Assembly (NCBI GenBank): GCA_009704345.1
Contig: WLEH01000011.1
Location: 1 to 11,851 of the forward strand
Length of the DNA: 11,851 bases
DNA from: Actinomycetota bacterium
GTDB taxonomy: Bacteria; Actinomycetota; Actinomycetes; S36-B12; UBA5976
Direction of reading: 5' to 3'
Shown here: positions 1 through 7,359 of the stretch, piece by piece
Numbering within the stretch: position 1 is the stretch's first letter
Layout: the number at the start of each line of letters is the position of its first letter
Made by a program: the position numbers and the translations under genes
The notes under the pieces: model-generated
Databases searched by the model: none
Seen by the model: the letters and a program-made list of their open reading frames with translations, nothing else
Told to the model about the DNA's origin: nothing

Positions 1-544
1 CCTCGAGCAAGCGGCCGTGCGCTGATGGCGCAAATGAATCATCAAAGACCGACTGCGAATTACCAAGCACGCCCGGGATCAATCGAGCGATAGCTTCAAT
101 CATCACTAAAGCTGCAACTTCGCCGCCAGCTAAAACATAATCGCCAATAGACAACTCCAGCACCGTTGTCTTTGTTTGGTAATGCTGCGCTACTCGGGCA
201 TCAATTCCTTCGTATCGACCACAGCCAAAAACTAAATGTGGTCGCTGCGCTAAAGATTCAGCAATTTCTTGAGTGAAGACAGCACCGCTCGGAGTTGGAA
301 TTACCAGTACTGATTCTGCAGTTACTAATTCATCAAGCACTTTCCCCCACGGCTCTGCCAGCATCACCATTCCAGGACCGCCGCCATATGGCGTGTCATC
401 AACAGTTCGATGTGGGTCAGACGTGGCGTCACGCAAGTCATGCACGGCGACTGAAATCAGATTTGATTCAATTGCTTTACCTACTAATGACAACTGCAAA
501 GGTGCTAAGTACTGCGGAAAGATAGTTACGACATCAATTTTCAT
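1..544 (-). CDS. trmD: tRNA (guanine-N1)-methyltransferase TrmD, 3' end missing
   Basis: TrmD uses S-adenosylmethionine to methylate N1 of guanine 37, next to the anticodon of a subset of tRNAs, which prevents +1 frameshifting. The window holds the first 181 codons; the family is usually about 230-260 residues, so the C-terminal tRNA-binding domain is mostly beyond the left edge. Family hallmarks visible are the N-terminal MKIDVVTIFP, the segment TPYGGGPGMVM (residues 51-61), CGRYEGIDAR (108-117) and the SAM-knot motif LSIGDYVLAGGE (131-142). The ATG at 544-542 is preceded by GAGG six bases upstream and overlaps the end of rimM by 11 bp, so translation is probably coupled. It is the last visible gene of the rpsP-khpA-rimM-trmD block. 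In many bacteria rplS follows, but that would lie outside the window. Confidence 0.97.
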   Translation of the reverse strand, partial: MKIDVVTIFPQYLAPLQLSLVGKAIESNLISVAVHDLRDATSDPHRTVDDTPYGGGPGMVMLAEPWGKVLDELVTAESVLVIPTPSGAVFTQEIAESLAQRPHLVFGCGRYEGIDARVAQHYQTKTTVLELSIGDYVLAGGEVAALVMIEAIARLIPGVLGNSQSVFDDSFAPSAHGRLLE

Positions 545-1046
545 CCGAAACCTCGAGTAAACCAACTGGCGGATTTATGGTGATCATGTTGTGATCTAAA
601 TCAACAATCGGAACAATTGGATCAACAAATGGAATAAGCACTTCCTTGCCATGCATATTCATAACCAACACATCTTGCGCTGGTAGGTGAAGTACATCAA
701 CAACTTTCCCAATTACATCACCGTCTTTAGTACTTACCAGCAATCCAATCAATTGGCGATCGAAGTACTTTCCTGGTTCAGGTGGCAACTCAGTTTCATC
801 AATTTCTGCATAAAGCAAGCTACCCGCAGCCTGCTCCGCTGAAGTCCGATCAACTATTTCTTCGAAATGCAGCAATAGCCGACCGCTATGTTCAGCAAAT
901 TTAGTCACCGTAAGAAACTGTTGATTGGCTAGTTGCAACTTGGCGCCTAAGGCAAATCTGAGTTCTGGAAAGTCCGTTAACGACTGGGTAAGCAGGTCAC
1001 CTTTTATGCCATGCGCCTTGATTAGCCGACCAACTTCGACTAACAA
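534..1046 (-). CDS. rimM: Ribosome maturation factor RimM (16S rRNA processing)
   Basis: RimM assists late assembly of the 30S subunit, especially its head, by binding protein uS19 and maturing 16S rRNA. The 170-residue length is normal. The N-terminal RimM domain (about 1-85) opens with VGRLIKAHGIKGDLLTQSLT, which contains the family's VGRI.KAHGI.GE-type signature. A PRC-barrel domain follows (about 92-168), with YFDRQLIGL (94-102) and DVLVM (125-129). The start is a TTG at 1046-1044. No ATG or GTG lies nearby in frame before the conserved VGRL motif, and an in-frame TAA (the khpA stop) lies only one codon upstream, so TTG is the only common start codon available. No clear Shine-Dalgarno sequence precedes it. 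The gene is 3 bp from khpA and overlaps trmD by 11 bp, so it probably depends on translational coupling. Confidence 0.95.
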   Translation of the reverse strand: MLVEVGRLIKAHGIKGDLLTQSLTDFPELRFALGAKLQLANQQFLTVTKFAEHSGRLLLHFEEIVDRTSAEQAAGSLLYAEIDETELPPEPGKYFDRQLIGLLVSTKDGDVIGKVVDVLHLPAQDVLVMNMHGKEVLIPFVDPIVPIVDLDHNMITINPPVGLLEVSDEN

Positions 1047-1049
1047 AAC

Positions 1050-1289
1050 TTAATTACCGTTGACGTCGAGAAAATCGATGCGAACTTTGCGGCCACCGTT
1101 AAGGGCGTGTACTACAGTCCTAATGGAAGTTGCAGTTCGACCGTTTCGACCAATTACCCGGCCGAAATCATCTGGATGCACAGAAACTTCAAGCGCTTTA
1201 CCAAATTTAGTTGTTCGCTCGGTCACTGCTACATCATCTGGATGATCAACAATGCCCTTAACTAAATGAGTTAATGCTTCGTTAATCAC
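1050..1289 (-). CDS. khpA: KH-domain RNA-binding protein KhpA
   Basis: This is a small (79-residue) single type II KH-domain protein of the KhpA/YlqC family, encoded between rpsP and rimM in many Gram-positive bacteria. The RNA-gripping GXXG loop is GRNG (47-50), within GRVIGRNGRTATSIRTVV. Family members bind RNA, commonly with the partner KhpB (Jag/EloR), and affect small-RNA and cell-envelope biology; the partner is not in this window. The start is GTG at 1289-1287, two bases after the rpsP stop, with no strong ribosome-binding site, so coupled translation is likely. The stop TAA (1052-1050) is followed by one GTT codon and then the TTG of rimM in the same reading frame. Confidence 0.94.
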   Translation of the reverse strand: MINEALTHLVKGIVDHPDDVAVTERTTKFGKALEVSVHPDDFGRVIGRNGRTATSIRTVVHALNGGRKVRIDFLDVNGN

Positions 1290-1291
1290 GA

Positions 1292-1822
1292 TTATTCACT
1301 AGCTTCGGTTGCTTCAGCAGCTGCTGCTTCAACCGGTTCAGTTTCAACTGCAGGTTCTGCTGCTATTTCAACACTCTCGGCAACTGGTTCAGCTGCTGGC
1401 GCTGGTGTCTCTTCGACCTTTGGTGCAACTAATTTTGCTTTGGCTGCATCGCGATCAGCATCAAGGGAAGCCTTGGCTGACTCAGAGTCGGCAACTGCAG
1501 CTGCGTAAGCTGCTTTTTTATCTGGCTTTGGTGGAGCAACTTTAAGTGTGCCCTCGGCACCTGGGAGATTATTAAACTTCTGCCAGTCGCCAGTTACTTT
1601 CAAGATCGCAACTACTGGTTCGGTTGGTTGAGCACCAACACCAAGCCAGTACTGCACGCGATCAGACTTTACTTCAATGCGTGATGGCTCTTCTTTCGGA
1701 TAGTAGAACCCGACCTCTTCAATTGAACGACCATTACGAGCACTACGGGAATCCGCAATCACAATTCGATATTGCGGTAAATGCACTTTGCCAGTGCGCT
1801 TTAACTTAATCTTTACAGCCAC
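1292..1822 (-). CDS. rpsP: Small ribosomal subunit protein bS16 with long Ala/Glu/Pro-rich tail
   Basis: bS16 binds 16S rRNA and is needed for assembly of the 30S body. Residues 1-85 are the conserved core: AVKIKLKRTGKVHLPQYRIV, then SARNGRSIEEVGFYYP (27-42), and WQKFNN at 80-85. Residues from about 88 to 176 form a low-complexity tail rich in Ala, Glu, Pro and Val. The usual bacterial bS16 is only about 80-90 residues; alanine-rich tails are known in actinobacterial homologues, but this one roughly doubles the protein. I place the start at GTG 1822-1820 because AGGA lies five bases upstream and homology begins there. A TTG at 1858 would add 12 residues unrelated to the family. It is the first gene of the rpsP-khpA-rimM-trmD run, after a 142-bp gap that probably holds its promoter. 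Confidence 0.95.
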   Translation of the reverse strand: MAVKIKLKRTGKVHLPQYRIVIADSRSARNGRSIEEVGFYYPKEEPSRIEVKSDRVQYWLGVGAQPTEPVVAILKVTGDWQKFNNLPGAEGTLKVAPPKPDKKAAYAAAVADSESAKASLDADRDAAKAKLVAPKVEETPAPAAEPVAESVEIAAEPAVETEPVEAAAAEATEASE

Positions 1823-1964
1823 TTGTTTCCTTTTGTTTGTTGTGGATGGGTCATGCAAGCGAGAGTGGGGCGCTCACAACACAACCACGGGGTACTCGTT
1901 GCTTGAAGAGAGGGTCGAGCAACTAGCCGGCGAAGTCTAACCATCCCCTATTGGCGGTGACCGA
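1823..1964. other. Intergenic region between ffh and rpsP
   Basis: This 142-bp stretch is one of the largest gaps in the window and locally richer in GC than the genes around it. It carries the rpsP ribosome-binding site (AGGA, 1831-1828), an inverted repeat at 1895-1926, and two short direct copies of GGGG(C/T)(G/A)CTC starting at 1867 and 1889, which are 22 bp apart. I looked for a promoter reading toward rpsP and found only a weak -10-like TAGACT (1939-1934, minus strand) without a matching -35. A leader or promoter for the ribosomal-protein block is expected here but is not proven by the sequence. Confidence 0.5.
1895..1926. repeat. Inverted repeat (possible hairpin) between ffh and rpsP
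   Basis: On the plus strand GTTGCTTGA (1898-1906) pairs with TCGAGCAAC (1915-1923) across an 8-base loop, with one T-G wobble; two further pairs form outside one mismatch. Read as minus-strand RNA, the wobble becomes a C-A mismatch. No T-run follows on the minus strand, so it does not look like a standard intrinsic terminator for ffh. It could be an mRNA-leader structure upstream of rpsP, or chance. Confidence 0.35.
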
Positions 1965-3371
1965 TTAGCCCTGCTGCGCCCGTTTTGCTGGATTTCCGCT
2001 TCGGCGAGCACCCTTACCAGGCTTAACTTTCTTTACCGGCTGGCGCGCCACGCCAGGAATCGCCCCAACGCCGGGAATGGTGCCGCGCTTTAGCATTTTC
2101 TGTGCTTCACTGAAGCGTTTCACTAAGGTGTTTATTTCAACCACACTGGTTCCCGAGCCGGCGGCAATTCGAGCCCGGCGTGAACCATTTAATAGTTCCG
2201 GGTTTGCCCGCTCAGCTGGCGTCATCGATTGAATGATTGCTTCAGTGCGCTTTAGTTGCTTGTCATCTAATTCATCTAATTGGTTTTGCAACTTTCCAGC
2301 ACCGGGTAACATCGCCAACATACTTGAAAGATTTCCCATCTTCTTGACAGCCTGCAATTGCTCTAAAAAATCATCCAAAGTAAAGCCGTCACCTGATTTC
2401 AATGACTCTGCCATCTTGGTTGATTGCTCAGCATCCATGGCCCGTTCAGCCTGCTCAATCAAAGTCAGCACATCACCTTGATCCAAGATCCGAGAAGCCA
2501 TTCGGTCTGGATGGAAGTAATCAAAGTCCGTTAATTTTTCGCCCACTGAAGCGAACATGATTGGCTTACCAGTTATTGAAACTAACGAAAGTGCCGCACC
2601 ACCACGGGCATCACCATCAAGTTTAGTTAGCACAGCAGCATCAAATCCAACTTGTTCATTAAAAGTACTGGCAGTAATAACTGCATCTTGACCGATCATG
2701 GCGTCAATTACTAATAGTGTTTCAGTTGGGTTAACTGCTTTTTTAATTGCAGCCGCTTGTGCAACAAGATCGGTATCAATAGCTAATCGACCAGCAGTAT
2801 CAATAATTATTACATCGTTTCGGCCAGCAGCATGTTTGATAGCATCTTTTGCTACCTTCACTGGATCGCCAACGCCATTGCCTGGCTCTGGCGCATAGAC
2901 TGCAACTTCAGCCTGGCCAGCAATAACTTTAAGTTGATCAACCGCGTTAGGTCGCTGCAAATCAGCAGCAACCAGCAGCGGAGTTCGCTGCTGCGACTTC
3001 GCCCATACTGCTAATTTTCCAGCTAACGTTGTTTTTCCAGCGCCTTGCAAGCCCAGCAGCATCACTATGGTTGGCTTGCCAGATTCAAATTTAAAGGTTC
3101 TGGTGTTGCTGCCTAAAATTGTTGTTAACTCTTCGCTAACGATTCGAACAAATTGCTGACCTGGATTAAGCGCAGCTGATACTTCAGCGCCGACGGCTCT
3201 GGCTTTAATTGTTTTAGCGAATTCTCGAACCACCGAAAGCGCAACATCTGCTTCCAGTAGCGCTGCTCTGATTTCAATTAAAGCGTCATCAACATCGGCT
3301 TCAGTCAGCCGGCCCTTGGCGCGAACGTTGCGCAGGGCAACCGCGAGTCGATTGGAAAGTTGAGCGAACAC
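1965..3371 (-). CDS. ffh: Signal recognition particle GTPase Ffh (SRP54)
   Basis: Ffh binds 4.5S/SRP RNA and hydrophobic signal sequences on nascent chains, then docks on FtsY at the membrane, with reciprocal GTP hydrolysis. The 468 residues contain an N domain (about 1-90) and a G domain with P-loop GLQGAGKTT (107-115), AADLQRPNAV (135-144), DTAGR (191-195) and TKLDGDARGG (249-258). The methionine-containing M domain (about 300-435) has the finger-loop segment MGNLSSMLAMLPG and the SRP-RNA-binding stretch SRRARIAAGSG (397-407). A basic Gly/Lys/Arg tail ends the protein. The start is GTG 3371-3369, nine bases after the glnD stop; family homology begins at MFAQLSNRL and no strong ribosome-binding site is visible. 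Its receptor FtsY is encoded upstream in the same window. The SRP RNA gene is not seen here. Confidence 0.98.
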   Translation of the reverse strand: MFAQLSNRLAVALRNVRAKGRLTEADVDDALIEIRAALLEADVALSVVREFAKTIKARAVGAEVSAALNPGQQFVRIVSEELTTILGSNTRTFKFESGKPTIVMLLGLQGAGKTTLAGKLAVWAKSQQRTPLLVAADLQRPNAVDQLKVIAGQAEVAVYAPEPGNGVGDPVKVAKDAIKHAAGRNDVIIIDTAGRLAIDTDLVAQAAAIKKAVNPTETLLVIDAMIGQDAVITASTFNEQVGFDAAVLTKLDGDARGGAALSLVSITGKPIMFASVGEKLTDFDYFHPDRMASRILDQGDVLTLIEQAERAMDAEQSTKMAESLKSGDGFTLDDFLEQLQAVKKMGNLSSMLAMLPGAGKLQNQLDELDDKQLKRTEAIIQSMTPAERANPELLNGSRRARIAAGSGTSVVEINTLVKRFSEAQKMLKRGTIPGVGAIPGVARQPVKKVKPGKGARRSGNPAKRAQQG

Positions 3372-3380
3372 GGCGAAAGG

Positions 3381-5594
3381 TTACCCAATAGCCAATTGGG
3401 CCATGATTGCTTGTCCGAGTAGATCTGATTGGGTCGGTGAAAGTCGGGCACCCTCTTTAGTTCGAACGTAAAACACATCATCCACTGTGGCGCCATAGGT
3501 GGCCACAATTGCCGCAAAAATATCTAAGTGCTGCGCTGAAATCGTGGCAGCAATTCGGTACAGCAACCCAGTTCGATCCGAAGCGCGGACTTCAATAATG
3601 GTGTAGTTGGAATCAACTTCAGGGAATAGCACTTTAGTTGGGGCGGCGGAATCTGTTCTTTTAAATTGCGAGTTTTCCTGAGCTGCTAATTGCACCGCTA
3701 TGTCTACTGCGCCAGTGATTACTCGAGTAAGTTCACTTCGCAACAGATCCACCTCATGCGCTTCACCAAATAGCGGAAGCACATACCAATAGCTAATCGC
3801 TCGGTTAGCAATCGTTTTGGTTTTGGCTGATCTAACTGCCAATCGCTGGAGCGACAAAAAGCCGGCAATTTTCGCGAGAGCGCCAGGGCTATCTGGCACT
3901 GAGACAGTTACCAGATATCCATCTTGCTGGGTTGAGATTGCAATTCCTACTCCATGCGAATTGAGTGGGAGTTCTAGATCAAGTTCTGGCTCAATTGGTA
4001 GCGGTTCCCCAACTAAAGTTTTTTTAACCAATTCCACTAATTGCGAGATTAGATTTAACCTCCAGTTCGATGACGCTATGGGAGATGTTGCCTGCGCATC
4101 AGCAATGGTTAATTGGTGCAAATGATTTAGGACAAACTGCGACTTTATCTGAGCCGTAACTAATGAAACGGTAGCTGGGTCATCTAAATCGCGCTTAGTT
4201 GCAGTTTCTGGGAGGAGCAGGTGATGACGCACCAGCAACTCAATTAATTCTTGATCTAACTTCGAGAACCCCATAACTGTGGTGATATCTCTGGCGAGAT
4301 TGGCTCCCAATATTGAATGATCTTCTAGTCGTGCTTTACCAATGTCATGTAACAGCGAAGCAATAAGCAGAATATCTGGTCTAGTAACCATAGTTGTTAG
4401 TCTGCTGGCTTCAACTACGGTTTGGATCAAATGTCGATCAACGGTGAATCGATGAACTGAATTTCGCTGTGGCGCGCACCTGATGGCATCCCATTGCGGC
4501 AACATCATGCTGATGATTCCAGCCTGGTCCAACGCTTCCCAAACTTCAATTAATGGCTCACCGGTAGCCAATAACTCAATAAACAACTCCCGTTTTCGAT
4601 CATCCCAACTGAAGACTGCTTCACTTTCTTTTAACTCAATCAAAATTTCAGTGCTAATTGGAATGTTCAATTTAGCGGCTGAAACAGCGGCTCTGAGCAT
4701 TAGTGCATGATCTGCTCGATAATTCATCGCCAATTGAATTTGATTATTCGCCAGCACTACGCCATCTGCTACGGGAGCTCTAGTCGCCTTTCGCCTGGTT
4801 AACCAGCCACGGGAATCATTCAAATCAGTAGCACTCCGAATAGCCTGGTTGTATGTGAAAGTAATGGCTCTGGCTGATCGATATACATCACTGAGTAATT
4901 GGTCGCTGTCTGAATAATTGAGCATCGAAGCCACATCACGTTGCAGCTCTTGCGCTAATAAATCGGTGTTCTTCTTGGTAATCAAATGAAGAGCTGATCG
5001 TGCCTGCCACAACACAGATTTTGCCGATGCCAATTTGGCCAGCCCAACTTCCACTTGCCACGACTTTGCAATCGCAGATAGCGTCACTAAATCTCGCAAC
5101 CCACCTTGTGATTCTTTTAGATTTGGGTTTTGCAGGTGTGCTAAATCACCAAATGTGACATGGCGATCTCGATCAGCTTGAATCAGGTCTGGAAGTCGCT
5201 TAAAAAATATTTTTCGCCAAAGTTCTAGCGTCTTGAGATTAAGTTCCGCTGCAAATGCTTCATTGCCAACTAAATAGCGTTGATCCAACAGGCCGAACAT
5301 GACTCGCAAATCCTGTTCAGCCAGCAGCAACGATTCATCAATAGTGCGAACGGAATGGTCTAATCCAACGCCGCTATCCCAAATCGGATACCAGATCTGC
5401 TGCGCCAACTCTGCTGCTGCGTTTGCCTGCTTACTGCTGTGCAGTAACAGCAAATCCAGATCCGAGCCAGCAGCTAATTCGTTTCGGCCTAGTCCACCCA
5501 CAGCAATCAATGCAATTTCGGCACCGGGAGGACAGCGCTCAGTGAAAATTTCAATCAGCCATGAATTTGTGCCTGCTAATAACTGCTGATTCAC
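3381..5594 (-). CDS. glnD: PII-modifying nucleotidyltransferase GlnD
   Basis: GlnD adds and removes a nucleotide on the PII protein in response to glutamine. Proteobacterial enzymes uridylylate; actinobacterial ones studied (Corynebacterium, Streptomyces) adenylylate. Numbered from GTG 5594, the nucleotidyltransferase motif is GGLGRNEL (33-40) with catalytic-type SDLDLLLL (44-51). The HD domain has LLHDIGK (414-420), and two C-terminal ACT domains lie at about 557-610 and 663-715. This gives 737 residues, somewhat short; actinobacterial homologues are nearer 800. The listed GTG has no good ribosome-binding site and probably is not the true start. The frame is open upstream to a TAA at 5693, and its translation (QEIRAQLLNSELPIADVNQQ) reads as a family-like N-terminal helix. 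A strong AGAAGGA at 5661-5655 sits nine bases before an in-frame CTG (5645-5643), which would add 17 residues. The gene follows glnB, across a terminator-like hairpin. Confidence 0.95.
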   Translation of the reverse strand: MNQQLLAGTNSWLIEIFTERCPPGAEIALIAVGGLGRNELAAGSDLDLLLLHSSKQANAAAELAQQIWYPIWDSGVGLDHSVRTIDESLLLAEQDLRVMFGLLDQRYLVGNEAFAAELNLKTLELWRKIFFKRLPDLIQADRDRHVTFGDLAHLQNPNLKESQGGLRDLVTLSAIAKSWQVEVGLAKLASAKSVLWQARSALHLITKKNTDLLAQELQRDVASMLNYSDSDQLLSDVYRSARAITFTYNQAIRSATDLNDSRGWLTRRKATRAPVADGVVLANNQIQLAMNYRADHALMLRAAVSAAKLNIPISTEILIELKESEAVFSWDDRKRELFIELLATGEPLIEVWEALDQAGIISMMLPQWDAIRCAPQRNSVHRFTVDRHLIQTVVEASRLTTMVTRPDILLIASLLHDIGKARLEDHSILGANLARDITTVMGFSKLDQELIELLVRHHLLLPETATKRDLDDPATVSLVTAQIKSQFVLNHLHQLTIADAQATSPIASSNWRLNLISQLVELVKKTLVGEPLPIEPELDLELPLNSHGVGIAISTQQDGYLVTVSVPDSPGALAKIAGFLSLQRLAVRSAKTKTIANRAISYWYVLPLFGEAHEVDLLRSELTRVITGAVDIAVQLAAQENSQFKRTDSAAPTKVLFPEVDSNYTIIEVRASDRTGLLYRIAATISAQHLDIFAAIVATYGATVDDVFYVRTKEGARLSPTQSDLLGQAIMAQLAIG

Positions 5595-5642
5595 ATCGGC
5601 AATAGGGAGCTCGGAGTTCAGCAGTTGTGCGCGAATTTCTTG

Positions 5643-5661
5643 CAGCGAAATAATTCCTTCT
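5643..5661 (-). promoter_or_regulatory. Strong Shine-Dalgarno upstream of a CTG, probable true glnD start
   Basis: AGAAGGA (5661-5655) is the best ribosome-binding site near the glnD 5' end. Nine bases later comes an in-frame CTG (5645-5643). No ATG, GTG or TTG occurs in frame between the upstream stop (TAA, 5693-5691) and GTG 5594. Two in-frame ATT codons (5654 and 5651) sit too close to the Shine-Dalgarno to be likely starts. The inference is initiation at CTG, which extends GlnD by 17 residues. Confidence 0.5.
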
Positions 5662-5674
5662 TTCGAAAACAGGT

Positions 5675-5710
5675 AACAGCGGGTGCTCAGTTAACCAAGC
5701 ACCCGCTGTT
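5675..5710 (-). terminator. Hairpin after glnB, probable intrinsic terminator or attenuator
   Basis: AACAGCGGGTGCT (5675-5687) is perfectly complementary to AGCACCCGCTGTT (5698-5710), giving a 13-bp stem with a 10-base loop that contains GTTAAC. It begins 24 bases after the glnB stop and ends about 13 bases before the glnD Shine-Dalgarno. On the minus strand the stem is followed by ACCTGTTTTCG, a short, displaced T-run, so termination may be partial. On the plus strand no T-run follows. A likely role is to lower glnD expression relative to amt and glnB, or to stabilise the amt-glnB mRNA end. Confidence 0.7.
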
Positions 5711-5734
5711 GGTAGTAGAGGAGGATACCTGCCA

Positions 5735-6073
5735 CTACAAGGCTGCGGTACCGCTTTCGCCAGTTCGAACTCGAACAATTGACTCAACGGGCACAACCCA
5801 AACTTTGCCATCACCAATTTTTCCGGTATTGGCAGCGGCAACAATTGCGTCAACTGCAGCAGCTACCTGCGCATCATCAACGACAATCTCGATTCGAACT
5901 TTTGGCACTAGATCAACTGCATATTCAGCGCCGCGATAGACCTCAACATGGCCACGCTGTCTACCCATTCCGCTAGCTTCCGAAACCGTTAAACCATTAA
6001 CACCAGCTGCTGCGAGTGCAGTCTTAACGTCATCAAGTTTGAATGGTTTGATAATTGCGGTGATTAGTTTCAT
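5735..6073 (-). CDS. glnB: PII nitrogen-signalling protein (GlnB/GlnK)
   Basis: PII is a trimeric sensor that binds ATP/ADP and 2-oxoglutarate. Its GlnK-type form plugs the Amt channel when nitrogen is plentiful. At 112 residues it is full length. The T-loop has the modification-site tyrosine Y51 in YRGAEYAVDLVPK (46-58), and the B-loop signature TGKIGDGKVWV follows at about 83-93. Y51 is the residue modified by GlnD, encoded just downstream. The ATG at 6073-6071 has AAGGGAG seven bases upstream and is two bases from the amt stop. Linkage to amt makes a GlnK-like role likely; the name glnB is used for the same position in mycobacteria. The stop is TAG at 5737-5735. Confidence 0.97.
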   Translation of the reverse strand: MKLITAIIKPFKLDDVKTALAAAGVNGLTVSEASGMGRQRGHVEVYRGAEYAVDLVPKVRIEIVVDDAQVAAAVDAIVAAANTGKIGDGKVWVVPVESIVRVRTGESGTAAL

Positions 6074-6075
6074 AA

Positions 6076-7359
6076 TTAGGCTCCCTTCGAAGCGCCAGAT
6101 AAACCGCCCTGTGATGAATCAGATACTTCATAACCACGCTCGGCATGGTACGAAACATCAATTCCGGCTTGCTCATCATCTGCACTGATTCTAAATCCAA
6201 TTGTCAGATCGATCAGTTTGCCGATGATTAGCGTTGCGATAAAGGAGTAAGCCAACACTGCTCCTGCTCCAATAATTTGCTTCACTAGTTGCTCAGTGCC
6301 GCCACCATCGAGAATTCCAACTTCGAGGCCAACGATGCCGATCATGATCGTTCCCACTATGCCACCAACTAAGTGAACAGCTACCACATCAAGCGAATCG
6401 TCATAGCCAAACTTGAACTTAAGCCCAACCGACAATGCGCACAAGATGCCTGATACCGCACCAATAATCAATGCCCCAATTGCATCTACTGACGCACATG
6501 CGGGTGTGATTGCAACCAAGCCAGCAACTACGCCAGAGGCTGCACCCAAGCTGGTGGCATGACCATCACGAATCTTCTCCACCAGTAGCCAGCTGAGCAT
6601 TGCAGCTGCAGTTGCGCCAATGGTGTTTAGGAACGCTACGCCAGCAAGTCCATTGGAGCCAACTGCAGAACCAGCGTTAAAGCCAAACCAGCCAAACCAC
6701 AACAGTGCAGCGCCTAGCATTACTAATGGCAAGTTGTGCGGACGCATTGGGGCTTTACCAAAGCCAATTCGCTTACCCAAAATAAATGCCAACGCCAGGC
6801 CAGCTGCACCAGCATTGATGTGCACAGCGGTTCCGCCCGCAAAATCAATAGCACCTAAGTCATTTGCGATCCAACCACCTGTGGTTGCAACAAATTCATC
6901 AAATGCGAACACCCAGTGTGCGACCGGGAAATAAACCACTGTCGCCCAAATGCCAGCAAAAACTAGCCAAGAACCGAATTTGGCGCGATCTGCAATTGAA
7001 CCAGAGATGAGTGCAACCGTAATGGCAGCAAACATTCCTTGAAACGCGATAAATACTGGTGCTGGAATTGTTCCGATAACTGCTTCAGTATTCATCAACG
7101 AAGTTAAGCCAAGAAATTCCGTAGCATCACCGATTAAACCAGAGTCACCTACTGAATTACCAAACGTGATTGAAAATCCATACAAAATCCAAAGAACTGC
7201 TACCAGGCCAAGAGCACTAAATGACATCATGATCATGTTCAACACACTCTTTGAACGCACCATGCCGCCATAGAAAAGTGAAAGTCCCGGGATCATTAGC
7301 AGAACCAGCGCGGCACTGACCATCATCCAAGCAGTGTCGCCAGTATCAATTGCTGCCAT
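6076..7359 (-). CDS. amt: Ammonium transporter Amt
   Basis: Amt is a trimeric inner-membrane channel that imports ammonium. The 427-residue product is strongly hydrophobic, consistent with the 11 membrane helices of the Amt/MEP/Rh family. The signature segment DFAGGTAVHINAGAAGLALA (172-191) contains H180, and AVHLVGG contains H329; these correspond to the twin pore histidines (H168/H318 in E. coli AmtB). F106 in AFQGMF and W149 in AHWVF match the external gate and binding site. I chose ATG 7359-7357 because AGGAGG lies just upstream. GTG 7383 would add eight residues (ending in GGK) that encode the Shine-Dalgarno itself. The stop is two bases before glnB, so the two are surely cotranscribed. 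The cytoplasmic tail is about 35 residues. Confidence 0.97.
   Translation of the reverse strand: MAAIDTGDTAWMMVSAALVLLMIPGLSLFYGGMVRSKSVLNMIMMSFSALGLVAVLWILYGFSITFGNSVGDSGLIGDATEFLGLTSLMNTEAVIGTIPAPVFIAFQGMFAAITVALISGSIADRAKFGSWLVFAGIWATVVYFPVAHWVFAFDEFVATTGGWIANDLGAIDFAGGTAVHINAGAAGLALAFILGKRIGFGKAPMRPHNLPLVMLGAALLWFGWFGFNAGSAVGSNGLAGVAFLNTIGATAAAMLSWLLVEKIRDGHATSLGAASGVVAGLVAITPACASVDAIGALIIGAVSGILCALSVGLKFKFGYDDSLDVVAVHLVGGIVGTIMIGIVGLEVGILDGGGTEQLVKQIIGAGAVLAYSFIATLIIGKLIDLTIGFRISADDEQAGIDVSYHAERGYEVSDSSQGGLSGASKGA

Noticed and set aside
1823..1858. Upstream TTG (1858) as an rpsP start, giving 188 residues
   Set aside because: The extra 12 residues do not fit the bS16 N-terminus, and the AGGA ribosome-binding site lies inside them, correctly spaced for GTG 1822.
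3305..3517. A 70-codon minus-strand frame across the glnD-ffh junction
   Set aside because: It overlaps the ends of two well-supported genes in another frame and has no family features.
5591..5596. ATGTGA, a start-stop mini-ORF overlapping GTG 5594
   Set aside because: It has no Shine-Dalgarno and is expected by chance; the true glnD start is probably farther upstream, placing this inside the gene.
5551..5939. Overlapping open frames on both strands around the glnB-glnD gap
   Set aside because: They overlap glnB and glnD in other frames, show no recognisable domain, and are explained as shadows of the two genes.
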